Of a stretch of 64,000 nt of DNA, positions 51,879 to 60,872 are shown piece by piece. The stretch's first letter is position 1; each line of letters opens with the position of its first letter. Where the stretch lies: the NCBI GenBank assembly GCA_947500385.1, contig CANMSA010000001.1:248001-312000 (forward strand). The letters are read 5' to 3'. Below the pieces are notes generated by a model. It made no database searches. It had not been told where the DNA came from and saw nothing but the letters and a program-made list of their open reading frames with translations. Position numbers and translations under genes: made by a program. Source of the DNA: an uncultured Flavobacteriaceae bacterium. GTDB lineage: Bacteria > Bacteroidota > Bacteroidia > Flavobacteriales > Flavobacteriaceae.

Positions 51879-52817
51879 TTAAGGAATCGTAAGATATACG
51901 AAAACCAAATAACAACCCACAAGAATTATACCATCTCGCCACCCCAGGCGCAATCCTTTTGGAACAAATACCAATGGTAGCAGTAACAGGGAGATTCCCA
52001 GCATCCAGAATATATCGTTCTCGAGCAGGCCATGATCCATCACCCTAATGGGGGTTATGATAGAAGTGATTCCCAAAACTGCCAGGATATTAAATATGTT
52101 GGACCCTATAAGATTTCCTAAAGAAATTGCTTTTTCCTTTTTAATGACCGCAATGATAGAAGCCGCCAATTCGGGAACACTGGTCCCTATGGAGACGACT
52201 GTGACCGCAATGACCCGTTCGCTAACCCCGTAATCCGTTGCCAAACCCACTGCACCACTGATCAACAATTCAGAACCGCCCCATAGTGCAGTTCCGCCCA
52301 ATCCCAAAAACAAGACAGTCCTGTATAAAGGCAGGGGTTTATCATCTTCGGGCAATTCGTCGACCACCGCCGTTTTTTGAAAACGCAGTAGGAATACCAG
52401 AAAAAAGAAGAGCGCAGTGACCATAATAACGCCTTCATACTGCTGTAACTCCCCATCAAAATAAATAAAACCAAAAAAAAGCAGGGAAGCCAGCATCATT
52501 ACGGGCCAATCGGTCTTATAAAAGCTTTTATTTACATCAATGCCGCCCAGAAGTACAGTGATACCTAATACAAGTCCTAAATTGGCAATATTCGACCCCA
52601 CTACATTGCCCAAAGCCAAATCCGGAAAACCGTCCAAGGCCGATTTGATACTTACAATAAGTTCCGGAGCCGAAGTCGCAAAAGAGACCACGGTCATTCC
52701 AATCACAATTTTGGGAATGTTTAGTCTAAGGGAAAGCGCTACTGCCGACTTTAACAACCAATTGCCCCCAGCTATTAATAGGGCAAGACCTAAAAGGATA
52801 AAAAGAGTGTTTTGCAT
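51879..52817 (-). CDS. Calcium/sodium antiporter (YrbG-like)
   Basis: A 312-residue inner-membrane exchanger of the CaCA superfamily with about 10 helices in two inverted halves. The two alpha repeats are diagnostic: VSFATSAPELIVS with GNVVGSNIANLGLVLG in the first half, and VSIGTSVPELAASI with GNLIGSNIFNILAVLG in the second. A cytoplasmic loop (about residues 145-160: ELPEDDKPLP) links the halves. It is 20 bases upstream of the carboxypeptidase-domain gene. Confidence 0.93.
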   Translation of the reverse strand: MQNTLFILLGLALLIAGGNWLLKSAVALSLRLNIPKIVIGMTVVSFATSAPELIVSIKSALDGFPDLALGNVVGSNIANLGLVLGITVLLGGIDVNKSFYKTDWPVMMLASLLFFGFIYFDGELQQYEGVIMVTALFFFLVFLLRFQKTAVVDELPEDDKPLPLYRTVLFLGLGGTALWGGSELLISGAVGLATDYGVSERVIAVTVVSIGTSVPELAASIIAVIKKEKAISLGNLIGSNIFNILAVLGITSIITPIRVMDHGLLENDIFWMLGISLLLLPLVFVPKGLRLGWRDGIILVGCYLVFVYLTIP

Positions 52818-53295
52818 TGGTTAGCGTAAAGGAACTTTCGACAAATATAGAATAAGAAATCCATTTAAAAGCGGGAAGGTCGAGGGAAGAATCTGACGTG
52901 AAAATTGCAAGTCTGAAAGATCATATTGATCAAAAACACCCTTTTTAAGAACATTTTTCCCCTTGGTAATCAGAAAAAGACACCAAAGCCCCCTTCAATT
53001 GTTATAGAGTGCAACTATAAGTGATACTTATTATTATATTTTCGAATACAACCCAAGAGCAAGATCAAAAAAATGTAATTCTATTCATATTTTTAATTAC
53101 AATTTTGCATTCAAATTCATTATTTAGCTAAAATATGTTAGGAAATATGTGACTTTTTGATATATCTTATTTGGATAATCGATTATATCTCACTTTTTGT
53201 TCAACCCAAAACAACTATAAAATGATCACTATCATAAAGTTTCTCATATATATTGTCTTAACATTCCTATTGTCTAACCTTTAAAACCCGACCAT
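52818..53295. other. AT-rich intergenic region upstream of the SPFH gene
   Basis: 478 bases with no recognisable gene family. Close to the SPFH start, a 20-codon frame (53222-53284, MITIIKFLIYIVLTFLLSNL) encodes a very hydrophobic peptide that would end 11 bases before the SPFH ATG. It could be a leader peptide or chance. The rest is low-complexity A/T, presumably the promoters of the two divergent genes. Confidence 0.5.
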
Positions 53296-54630
53296 ATGCT
53301 AACATTTATTGGAGTATTTATCATTTTTATCGGCCTGGCGACCTTAGTAGCAAAGCCCTTTTTAAAAAACATCAAATTGTTTGATTGGTTTACCGCCGGT
53401 AAAAGCGTTCGAATTATTGGGGCTGGCCTTTTATTAAGCATCGTTTCCGGTGCATTTTTCTATGCCGAACCAGGTACTGCCTATGCGGTTCAATACCCTT
53501 GGGGCGGTCAGAAGGCTATTTTTCGCCAAGGCATTCACACTAAAATGTGGGGACGTTTGATCCCTATACAATTTGAACTGCCTATTAAGTATGTGATTCC
53601 CAACACGGACGGAAAGCTGGGGGAGCAGAGCACCTATGCCAATGTGGATGCCGCAAAGTATTGGGCTTTCAGCGATGCGGTAAAAGCACGCATCGCGACC
53701 TCCGTCGTTATTAGCATTAACACGGAGGACCAAGGTCAATTCTTATCGGTTGCCGATCGTAACAAAACCGAGCGCAATATGATCCGTTCCCGAATCATCC
53801 CAAACATTGATCAGTCTATTAAAAACACCTGTAAATTGATGGATGCCCAGGATTATATCTCTGGACAGGCATCCGACTTTGACCGGTACTTTAAGGATCA
53901 ATTGGAAAACGGAATGTACGTACTTGAAGAGTATGTGCGCAACGAGAAAAAAGAAGTTATCGGTGACAGCTCGGTAGTGCGAACCGTCGTAAATCGGGAA
54001 AGCAAGCAAAAGCGTTTTCGAATCCAAATGATCGACGGGGTACCGGTGCGCGAACAAGGAAACTCCCTTAAGGCCTACGGCCTAACCGTCGTGCAAGCCG
54101 TTGTTACCGAAATTGATTGGGAAGAGACCTTTGATAACCGACTGCAACTGCAAAAGGAAGAGGTGGCACAGACCCAATTGGAAAAACAACAGGCCGAACG
54201 GGAGTTCTATCGGGCCCAAAAGGAGAAGGCGAAGGGAGAGGCCGAAAAAGCGACCGAAAGAGCCCGCTTGGAAAAAGAACAGATACAGCAAACCATTGCG
54301 GCTGAGACCGAGGCCAAAGTTGCCGAATACAACCTGGTAAAGGAGAAAAAACAATTCGAGGTAGAGAAGTTCAAAGCATTGAGCAAAAAAGTATCTGCCG
54401 ATGCCGAGGCATATCAGAACGCGAAGCTGGTGAGTGCGGGTCTTACCCCACAAGAACGTGCAGAATGGGAGTTTAAGACCTCGGTAGGAGTCGCCAGAGA
54501 ACTGAAAGAACTGCGCCTGCCCGAAATTTTCATCGAAGGTGGTGGCCATAAACAAACAGACGCCAACCTTTTACAATCGCTTATCGGTGCAGACCTTGCC
54601 AAAAAAATGATGGAAAAGAAGGGTGAATAA
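53296..54630 (+). CDS. SPFH/band 7 domain protein
   Basis: A 444-residue membrane-anchored scaffold protein of the stomatin/prohibitin/flotillin superfamily. N-terminal hydrophobic segments (about 3-20 and 38-57), then a band 7 domain (about 60-270: KYVIPNTDGKLGEQ, YWAFSDAVKARIATSVVISI). A long charged coiled coil follows (about 280-370: QKEEVAQTQLEKQQAEREFY, TERARLEKEQIQQ) and a short C-terminal tail (NLLQSLIGADLAKKMMEKKG). It likely forms oligomeric rings on the inner membrane. It stands alone, with a terminator behind it. Confidence 0.88.
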   Translation: MLTFIGVFIIFIGLATLVAKPFLKNIKLFDWFTAGKSVRIIGAGLLLSIVSGAFFYAEPGTAYAVQYPWGGQKAIFRQGIHTKMWGRLIPIQFELPIKYVIPNTDGKLGEQSTYANVDAAKYWAFSDAVKARIATSVVISINTEDQGQFLSVADRNKTERNMIRSRIIPNIDQSIKNTCKLMDAQDYISGQASDFDRYFKDQLENGMYVLEEYVRNEKKEVIGDSSVVRTVVNRESKQKRFRIQMIDGVPVREQGNSLKAYGLTVVQAVVTEIDWEETFDNRLQLQKEEVAQTQLEKQQAEREFYRAQKEKAKGEAEKATERARLEKEQIQQTIAAETEAKVAEYNLVKEKKQFEVEKFKALSKKVSADAEAYQNAKLVSAGLTPQERAEWEFKTSVGVARELKELRLPEIFIEGGGHKQTDANLLQSLIGADLAKKMMEKKGE

Positions 54631-54642
54631 CGTCTGTTACAG

Positions 54643-54680
54643 AAAACCCGGTTTCTTTGGAACCGGGTTTTTATATTTTT
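54643..54680 (+). terminator. Terminator behind the SPFH gene
   Basis: Stem AAAACCCGGTT (54643-54653) / AACCGGGTTTT (54661-54671), 7-base loop, then TATATTTTT. Confidence 0.88.
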
Positions 54681-54695
54681 CACTACATTGCTTCT

Positions 54696-54848
54696 GTGAA
54701 AAAAGCAGTATTTAAATTTTTGGCCAAGGTAAATAAGGCACTTCTCCCCTCTTACACAAAAAAACGTTTGGATTTGGCGAAGGCATCAAAGGTGCAATTG
54801 GCCCTCATTGGATGGCGGTATTTCGTAACTACCCGGGCGCTGGACTAA
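54696..54848 (+). CDS. Small conserved flavobacterial protein (about 50 residues)
   Basis: A 50-residue basic protein with a GTG start at 54696 (a TTG-start version from 54657 would run through the terminator and is rejected). The sequence VKKAVFKFLAKVNKALLPSY, RLDLAKASKVQLALIGWRYF and final VTTRALD matches my memory of a short protein found in many flavobacteria, sometimes labelled 'SsrA-binding protein' although it lacks the SmpB fold. Function unknown. It is convergent with apt and overlaps its stop by 4 bases. Confidence 0.7.
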   Translation: MKKAVFKFLAKVNKALLPSYTKKRLDLAKASKVQLALIGWRYFVTTRALD

Positions 54849-55357
54849 TAATGCAGTAGCGACTGAATAGGATAGCGGTTCAGTTTTTTGTTTCCCTCTA
54901 GAAAATCGAGTTCGATCAAAAAATTACATTGCACAATCTCCCCTCCCAAACGCTCTATTAGCTGGCATACCGCCTTTGCCGTGCCCCCGGTGGCGAGCAC
55001 ATCATCGTGTATCAATACCCGGTCCCCAGGTACGATACTGTCTTTATGTATTTCCAAGGTATCGGTACCATATTCAAGCGCATAGGTCTCGGAAATCTTT
55101 TCAGCCGGTAGTTTACCCAATTTGCGTACCGGTACAAACCCGGCATTTAATTTGGTAGCCAATTGGGTACCGAAAAAGAACCCACGTGCCTCCATCCCGA
55201 CCACTTTATCTACCGCTTGCCCCCCTACCAACGCTACTAGGGCCTTGCCGGTTTCCTGGAGTGCGGTAGCATCTTGTAAAAGGGGCGTAATATCTTTGAA
55301 CAACACTCCTGGCGAAGGAAAATCGGCAATATCGCGTATGTAGGTTTTAAAATCCAT
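54845..55357 (-). CDS. apt: Adenine phosphoribosyltransferase
   Basis: A 170-residue purine-salvage enzyme making AMP from adenine and PRPP. The PRPP-binding motif is VLIHDDVLATGGTAKAVCQL (about 120-140). Other family features are IRDIADFPSPGVLFKDITPL at the N-terminus, VGMEARGFFFGTQLA, and FVPVRKLGKLP. The length matches bacterial Apt. Single gene. Confidence 0.97.
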   Translation of the reverse strand: MDFKTYIRDIADFPSPGVLFKDITPLLQDATALQETGKALVALVGGQAVDKVVGMEARGFFFGTQLATKLNAGFVPVRKLGKLPAEKISETYALEYGTDTLEIHKDSIVPGDRVLIHDDVLATGGTAKAVCQLIERLGGEIVQCNFLIELDFLEGNKKLNRYPIQSLLHY

Positions 55358-55517
55358 TTCTTTTGTTCTAGTAATTTTGTCCTAAAAGTAAAAAGAAATA
55401 TATTTGCAGCCCGTTAAACGGAAACAAAAGCATTCACGGCACTCTTTTGAGTTCACGAAAAGAATGTATCCGATTCGGCTCTGGAGGTGCATACTAGTGA
55501 ATCACCTTCTTTTTTTT

Positions 55518-55577
55518 GGCCTTGTGGCGCCCCCGAAGTGTCGGGAGAATAGCGCATCTGACGGCGAATCGGAAGGC
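55518..55577 (+). pseudogene. Damaged partial copy of tRNA-Arg with an inserted hairpin
   Basis: GGCCTTGTGGCGC (55518-55530) and AATAGCGCATCTGACGGCGA (55548-55567) match the 5' half of the intact tRNA-Arg that starts 18 bases downstream, but the D-loop is interrupted by CCCCGAAGTGTCGGGAG (55531-55547). In that insert CCCGA pairs with TCGGG. The anticodon loop has G at position 33 and reads GCG, and the T arm and 3' acceptor strand are missing. It cannot form a functional tRNA. Confidence 0.75.
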
Positions 55578-55594
55578 AAAAATATCGCAATAAC

Positions 55595-55668
55595 GGCCCT
55601 GTGGCGCAACTGGATAGCGCATCTGACTACGAATCAGAAGGTTACAAGTTCGAATCTTGTCAGGGTCA
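55595..55668 (+). tRNA. tRNA-Arg (anticodon ACG)
   Basis: Cloverleaf of 74 nt without encoded CCA. Acceptor GGCCCTG pairs with CAGGGTC (one G-U pair). D arm GCGC...GCGC. Anticodon stem TCTGA/TCAGA encloses the loop CTACGAA, giving anticodon ACG (reads CGN after inosine modification). T loop TTCGAAT is in GTTCGAATC. Discriminator base A. Confidence 0.95.
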
Positions 55669-55688
55669 CGAATAAATCGTTCAATAAG

Positions 55689-55722
55689 AAAAAACGCCAA
55701 GTGTACTTGAGCGTTTTTTTGT
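55689..55722 (+). terminator. Terminator behind tRNA-Arg
   Basis: Stem AAAAACGC...GCGTTTTT with an inner CAAGT/ACTTG helix and one bulged base, ending in a run of T about 20 bases behind the tRNA. Confidence 0.8.
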
Positions 55723-55912
55723 TTGTACTATTATCATAGCCGAGCGATCATGGAACGGCCAAGCCAAGCCTGTCTTGGTCATATTTTAAGCCCTAATGTT
55801 TTGATACGCTATACCCGTTCCTCGCATACCACGTGTTGCAAAAAATTAATCCGTTTGATGTAATATTCCCCATCCAAATGCGACCTATCTGTGTATATCC
55901 TAAAAACATTCA

Positions 55913-56596
55913 ATGCGCGCCAAAAATATTGCACTGCTCGTTTTTGCCCTTTCCCCTGAGGAGGAAGTAAAAAACAAGCCTTTTTCGGCAAAAGCGGATT
56001 TGGCGAAATCCCTAAACCGTCATACACATAATATTGCCATAAACAGTGGGCTTCCCATTCGAACCTTCGATGAAAGCAGGCAAGTGGGCACTGATTTTGG
56101 GACCCGATTTTCGAACGCAATTAAACAGGTTTATGATGAGGGGTATGATGCGGTCATTACCATAGGAAACGACTGCCCGCAACTACAAGTAAATCATATT
56201 CTTGCAGCGCAACAGGCATTGGCAAATAAACAAACGGTTGTTGGGCCAACGCATGATGGTGGGTTTTACCTGCTCGGCATCTCCAAAGACGATTTTGACT
56301 ATGATACCTTTTTGAATTTCTCCTGGAAAACTGAAAAAGTATTTGAGGAAGTAATAGCGGGTATCACCGCCGATACCGAGGCAATTTTCAGGCTTGAAAA
56401 GCTTCGGGACATCAATTATTTCTCAGATTTACAAAAATTATCGTTACAACGTATCCAAAATGCGCAATTGAAAGGGATTGTTCGAAGTCTTGCCGCGGGG
56501 TATGCACTATACTTTTTCCGAGATACGCATCACAAACTGGAGCTTTTAAGATCTACTGCCTATAACAAAGGATCTCCCTGTCCCAACTTCGCTTAG
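55913..56596 (+). CDS. TIGR04282-family (DUF2064) nucleotidyl/glycosyltransferase-like protein
   Basis: A 227-residue protein with the GT-A-like fold of the TIGR04282/DUF2064 family. Landmarks: FGTRFSNAIKQVYDEGYDAV, VITIGNDCPQL (metal-binding Asp region) and VVGPTHDGGFYLLGIS. The typical N-terminal KPG pattern is replaced by AKNIALLVFALSPEEEVKNK, so it is a divergent branch. Substrate unknown. Located between tRNA-Arg and an Oar-like receptor gene. Confidence 0.85.
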   Translation: MRAKNIALLVFALSPEEEVKNKPFSAKADLAKSLNRHTHNIAINSGLPIRTFDESRQVGTDFGTRFSNAIKQVYDEGYDAVITIGNDCPQLQVNHILAAQQALANKQTVVGPTHDGGFYLLGISKDDFDYDTFLNFSWKTEKVFEEVIAGITADTEAIFRLEKLRDINYFSDLQKLSLQRIQNAQLKGIVRSLAAGYALYFFRDTHHKLELLRSTAYNKGSPCPNFA

Positions 56597-56649
56597 GAAG
56601 ATGAAGTTCGCCAACTCCGAACTGCCTCCCTTCTCCATTGTTTTGACTC

Positions 56650-56676
56650 TAAAACAATAGTAGACACTCATCGGAA
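56650..56676 (+). promoter_or_regulatory. Third copy of part of the SusC promoter repeat, upstream of the Oar-like receptor
   Basis: A 27-base segment agrees with the P2 repeat (31195-31220 region) at 23 of 27 positions, including AATAGTA and TCATCGGAA in register. The rest of the repeat, including its -7 box, is not conserved here. It starts 77 bases before the receptor ATG. Likely a shared regulator binding site. Confidence 0.5.
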
Positions 56677-56726
56677 ATACTCCCTAACCTAGGGTCGATT
56701 ATCTGTCATGTAATTTATTGAATAGT

Positions 56727-59700
56727 ATGAAGAAAATATCCATTATTATTTTTTTAATGGTGTTAAGTGCCGTTTCATTTGCTCAAGAGACGACCGGAAG
56801 CCTGCAAGGAACCTTAAAAGATGCCCTGAACAACCCCGTGTCTTTTGCAAACATTGTGGTGGTCGACACGGAAACTAATTTCTCTTATGGGGCCATATCC
56901 CAGGAAAATGGGTTTTATAGGATTCATAACCTACCTCCGGGTACGCGTTATAACATTACCGTCTCATTTTTAGGGTACAAACCAATTGAAGAAAGCTACC
57001 TCAGCATCCGTCTTGGCAGTACGACGATAAAAGATTTCGTCCTGCTTGAAGAAAGCACTGAGCTGCTCGAGGTAGTCGTAACGGCCGAATCTACCCCAAA
57101 AAAGAGTGGAAACGAAACGGTACTTGACCGAAAGACAATTCAATCGACGCCTACCATTAATAGGAGCATCCAAGATTTGACCAAAAACATCCCGGAAAAC
57201 AATTTGAATTCCTTTGGAGGTGCCAGCAACCGGTTCAACAACCTCAACATTGATGGTATCGCCAATAATGACATTATCGGTTTTCAGGAACCGGCCAGTG
57301 GGGCGTCGGGTTCTTCTGCCAATGGCACACCTGGAAGTTTATCGAGGAGTCAACCCATTGGTCTTGGCGCCATAAAACAGCTAAGCGTTAAACTTTCTCC
57401 ATTTGATGCCAGTATCGGTAACTTCAATGGTGCCAGTATTAATTTAGTGACTAAAAATGGAACTAACAGCACACAAGGGGAACTGTACGGGTACGGAAAC
57501 AATCAATACCTAATCGGTCGGTTTGCCAGCGGTTCCGAACAAGAAGTACAATCGTTCTATGATACACAATTGGGCGGTAGTCTCGGCGGTGCCATCATAA
57601 AAAACCGGTTGTTCTATTATGTGAATTTTGAACAGGCATTATCCAATACACCTGTTTTAAACGCTCCTGGAAGCGAATCGACCAGCATTTCTTTAGAGGA
57701 TGTTACCGCTATTCGCAACCGCCTATTAGCGGTATACGATTACGACCCGGGGGCCTTTCAAAGTGCTACATTAAAGACCGCTAGCACGAAGTTGTTTACG
57801 CGATTGGATTATAACGTTTCCCAAGTTCACAAGCTTACCTTGCGCAACAATTACGTAAACAGTTTTGCCGATAACTTAGAGTGGAACAGTACTTTTTTTA
57901 ATTTTGGAAATCAAGGATATCGGCACAACAGTGTTGCCAATAGTCTTGCTTTAGAGCTAAAATCGAACTTTAAAAGCGGTACCACCAACAAGCTTTCAAT
58001 AGGCTATAACACGGTCAAGGAACATCGTAATTTCGAAGGTCGCGTGTTTCCACACATCCAAATAGCCGCCTCCTCGGCCAGTCGTATATTCGCCGGCACC
58101 TACCGGGAAGCATCGGTGTACAACACCGATTTTTCTACGTTGCAAATGGCGGACACCTACACTTTTGATATGGGTAAACATCATTTTACCACGGGTGTAT
58201 TTGGCCAATTGCACGATGTAAATTATGGATTTCTTTCGGCTTGGAACGGACGATGGGAATATCGTTCCGTTGCTGATTTCTTGAATGACAACCCGGCGAG
58301 AATAAGGGGAGTTTACCATGTCGATAACAACGATTTTGCTTTTGTTAGCCGTCGTCCCTCTGCGACCGTCGGTGTTTTGGAGGGAGCTGTCTTTTTCCAG
58401 GATAATCTTCAAATAGGTGAAAAATTGGAGCTGACTGCAGGCATTAGATTGGATGGCCAATATCTTACCCAGCGCCTTCCCATAAGTGAAGCGGTACGCA
58501 ACACTCCCGAATTTTCCAGATTTGATAACACCATTTCAAAAAAACCTCCGCTAAATCCTCGATTTGGCTTCGGGTACAAAATTGATGCAGAGGGCAGGTA
58601 TACCATAAGGGGAGGAACCGGCCTGTTCTCAGGTAGAATTCCGTATCTATGGTTTGCGTACGCAGAATATATCTCGGGAACCGATTACTTCAACATTGAT
58701 TTAAGACCCACAAATACCATTGGTTTAACTGAAAATTTGCAGGACTTACGCAGTGTGCAACCGAATTTGACCGAAATAAATTTATTGGATCCCGAGTTTA
58801 GTCTCCCAAGAGATTGGAAAACTAACCTCGCTTTTAAGGCCCGACTACCCCATAAATGGACCTTGGACTTAGAAGGGACCTATACGAAAGTGGTGAACGG
58901 TTTACTTTTTCAATCTATCAATCGCAGAAACGATATCGGTACTTTTAGCGGCGCGGACAATCGGCCCTATTTCTTGGAAACCGGTGATCAAATAAAAATC
59001 AACCCTGACTTTACCAATGTTTTTTTGCTGACCAATACCGATCAGGGATTTCGGTACAACCTCACTCTTGGTCTCAGTAAAAAGACCCATAATTACACTG
59101 GATATCTCGGATACACCTATGGAAAGAGTAAAGATATATCAAGCACCGTTCGCAGTTCCCCGGCGGCCAATTTCGAATGGAACCAGGCACTTATCGCCAA
59201 TAGCCCTTCTCTTTCGTTTTCAAATTTTGATCTGCGCCACAAGTTAATAAGCAATCATTCGTATCGTTTTAATATTCGTAAGAACGCTAACGGTTTTATT
59301 TCCTTTTTATATAATGGTCGGTCGGGCAGCCCTTTTTCATATGTATATCAAGGGGATTTAAACCGTGATGGGTCTTCTAGAAATGATGTTATCTACATAC
59401 CCAGGACCGCCGATGAAATCAACTTGGTCGATATTACTGATGCATCGGGAAATACGACCCTTGCCGCTTCTGAGCAATGGGCCCGTTTAAATGCCTTTAT
59501 TGAACGTGATCCATATTTACGAAAAAGACGTGGAAAAATTGCCGAACGCAATGGCGCGCGTACCCCTTGGAATCATGAATTGGATATGAAATTGGAATAT
59601 GCCCTAAAACTCAAAAATGGTGATGGTCTTGCCCTGTCTTTCGATATGCTCAACGTGTTTAATTTTATAAACAGGGAGTGGGGCCGATTGGTATTTGTGC

Positions 59701-59861
59701 CCAACGTGGTCAACTCTAGCTTTAGTCTATTGAACTTTCGCGGTATCGAAAACAATGAACCCCAATTTCAATTTAATATTCCGGAAGGAACCGCCCCCTA
59801 TGTAACCGATTTATTCAATTCCCGATGGCGGGCGCAGTTGGGCGTAAAATATACCTTTTAA
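56727..59861 (+). CDS. Oar-like TonB-dependent receptor
   Basis: A 1044-residue outer-membrane receptor (start MKKISIIIFL at 56727; a TTG nine bases earlier is unlikely). Signal peptide (FLMVLSAVSFAQ), carboxypeptidase regulatory domain (about 20-105: GSLQGTLKDALNNPVSFANI, ENGFYRIHNLPPGT), a TonB-box-like LLEVVVTAES, then the plug (RSIQDLTKNIPENNLNSFGG, NNLNIDGIANNDIIGF). The barrel ends in aromatic FNSRWRAQLGVKYTF. The Oar group (SusC-like but without SusD) is linked to protein/peptide uptake or surface adhesion. No SusD partner is adjacent. A partial SusC-type regulatory repeat lies upstream. Confidence 0.94.
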   Translation: MKKISIIIFLMVLSAVSFAQETTGSLQGTLKDALNNPVSFANIVVVDTETNFSYGAISQENGFYRIHNLPPGTRYNITVSFLGYKPIEESYLSIRLGSTTIKDFVLLEESTELLEVVVTAESTPKKSGNETVLDRKTIQSTPTINRSIQDLTKNIPENNLNSFGGASNRFNNLNIDGIANNDIIGFQEPASGASGSSANGTPGSLSRSQPIGLGAIKQLSVKLSPFDASIGNFNGASINLVTKNGTNSTQGELYGYGNNQYLIGRFASGSEQEVQSFYDTQLGGSLGGAIIKNRLFYYVNFEQALSNTPVLNAPGSESTSISLEDVTAIRNRLLAVYDYDPGAFQSATLKTASTKLFTRLDYNVSQVHKLTLRNNYVNSFADNLEWNSTFFNFGNQGYRHNSVANSLALELKSNFKSGTTNKLSIGYNTVKEHRNFEGRVFPHIQIAASSASRIFAGTYREASVYNTDFSTLQMADTYTFDMGKHHFTTGVFGQLHDVNYGFLSAWNGRWEYRSVADFLNDNPARIRGVYHVDNNDFAFVSRRPSATVGVLEGAVFFQDNLQIGEKLELTAGIRLDGQYLTQRLPISEAVRNTPEFSRFDNTISKKPPLNPRFGFGYKIDAEGRYTIRGGTGLFSGRIPYLWFAYAEYISGTDYFNIDLRPTNTIGLTENLQDLRSVQPNLTEINLLDPEFSLPRDWKTNLAFKARLPHKWTLDLEGTYTKVVNGLLFQSINRRNDIGTFSGADNRPYFLETGDQIKINPDFTNVFLLTNTDQGFRYNLTLGLSKKTHNYTGYLGYTYGKSKDISSTVRSSPAANFEWNQALIANSPSLSFSNFDLRHKLISNHSYRFNIRKNANGFISFLYNGRSGSPFSYVYQGDLNRDGSSRNDVIYIPRTADEINLVDITDASGNTTLAASEQWARLNAFIERDPYLRKRRGKIAERNGARTPWNHELDMKLEYALKLKNGDGLALSFDMLNVFNFINREWGRLVFVPNVVNSSFSLLNFRGIENNEPQFQFNIPEGTAPYVTDLFNSRWRAQLGVKYTF

Positions 59862-60010
59862 GTTTAATTGAAAATTTTAATATTAATCGTACAGAAAAGT
59901 GATCGGAACCTACTTAGTCTTAAGGTACGATTGGTGAGTATTGGGACAAGTAATTTTATCCAATTTTTGGTCTATCTAAAAACAATAAAAAGAAGACCCG
60001 ACTGGTGAAT

Positions 60011-60763
60011 TTAGGTTCTTATTAGAAATTGTAATACTTCCTCTAGTTGTCCGTTCCAATTTTCAAAATCATGCCCCCCGTCCGTGGAAATACTTCTAAC
60101 AGTATGGTTTTTAGAGATATAGAGCTTTTTAAGGGGAGCAACGTAACTTTCAGCATCATTTTTCCCGGTAGAGATAAAAATAGTCAGATCCTTATTTTCC
60201 ATAAAGGCAATCGCACTCAATACCTTCTCGCAGGGGTAGGTAATCGGGGATAACAGGGCATAGTTTTGAAACAAGGACGTCTTAGCTGAAAAATAAGCTG
60301 CATTAAGGCCCCCAAAGGAAATACCGATCAAACTGCGATCTATTGTAGTTCGTTTCTTGGACAGCGAGCCCTCTACCCGAGGTACCAACTCTTCTTCAAA
60401 AAAGCGAAGGTAGTCGTCGTTACAGAAAAAATAGCTAGTGCGCTTATCCACATTTGTCTCTGCATCGATTGTACCGACAAACACATAGCGGGCATTGGGT
60501 ATTTTTCCTTGAGCGGTGAGCTTTTTTATGTTTTTCAAAGCACCATTTTCAATCATTTTTTGTCCGTCGGTAATATATACGATCGCCTTATTTTCTCCCT
60601 GCTTAGTAACACCATAGGTCGTTACCGAAATCTTTTCAGAAAGGATCTTGCTATCCACAATGAACGATTCTTCCATAGGGTCAGCTTGCCTGTACTGACT
60701 TAATAATGAAGAGGTAACCACTATCGACACTACTCTTAAAAAACCCAACCAGCTTATTATCAT
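60011..60763 (-). CDS. Membrane-anchored esterase-like alpha/beta hydrolase
   Basis: A 250-residue protein with start MIISWLGFLR at 60763 (an ATG at 60832 adds an unlikely leader). One N-terminal hydrophobic helix (FLRVVSIVVTSSLLSQ) serves as a signal or anchor. The rest has the enterochelin-esterase-like fold: AIVYITDGQKM, nucleophile elbow LIGISFGGLNAAYF (Ser in GISFGG), TGKNDAES (acid) and DGGHDFENW (histidine). Substrate unknown. It lies 109 bases behind the sigma-factor gene on the same strand. Confidence 0.83.
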   Translation of the reverse strand: MIISWLGFLRVVSIVVTSSLLSQYRQADPMEESFIVDSKILSEKISVTTYGVTKQGENKAIVYITDGQKMIENGALKNIKKLTAQGKIPNARYVFVGTIDAETNVDKRTSYFFCNDDYLRFFEEELVPRVEGSLSKKRTTIDRSLIGISFGGLNAAYFSAKTSLFQNYALLSPITYPCEKVLSAIAFMENKDLTIFISTGKNDAESYVAPLKKLYISKNHTVRSISTDGGHDFENWNGQLEEVLQFLIRT

Positions 60764-60872
60764 ACCACAGGAATGTTTGCTAATTGGATTCGGAAATAGG
60801 GGAAGTGTGACGAATAACGAGGAAAAATTCAACCAAAATGCCGTTTGACGCTCTTTTCAAACAAATGAGATA

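Noticed and set aside
55404-55739. 111-codon plus-strand frame across the tRNA-Arg region
   Set aside because: It runs through the tRNA pseudogene and the intact tRNA; no start signal and no domain.
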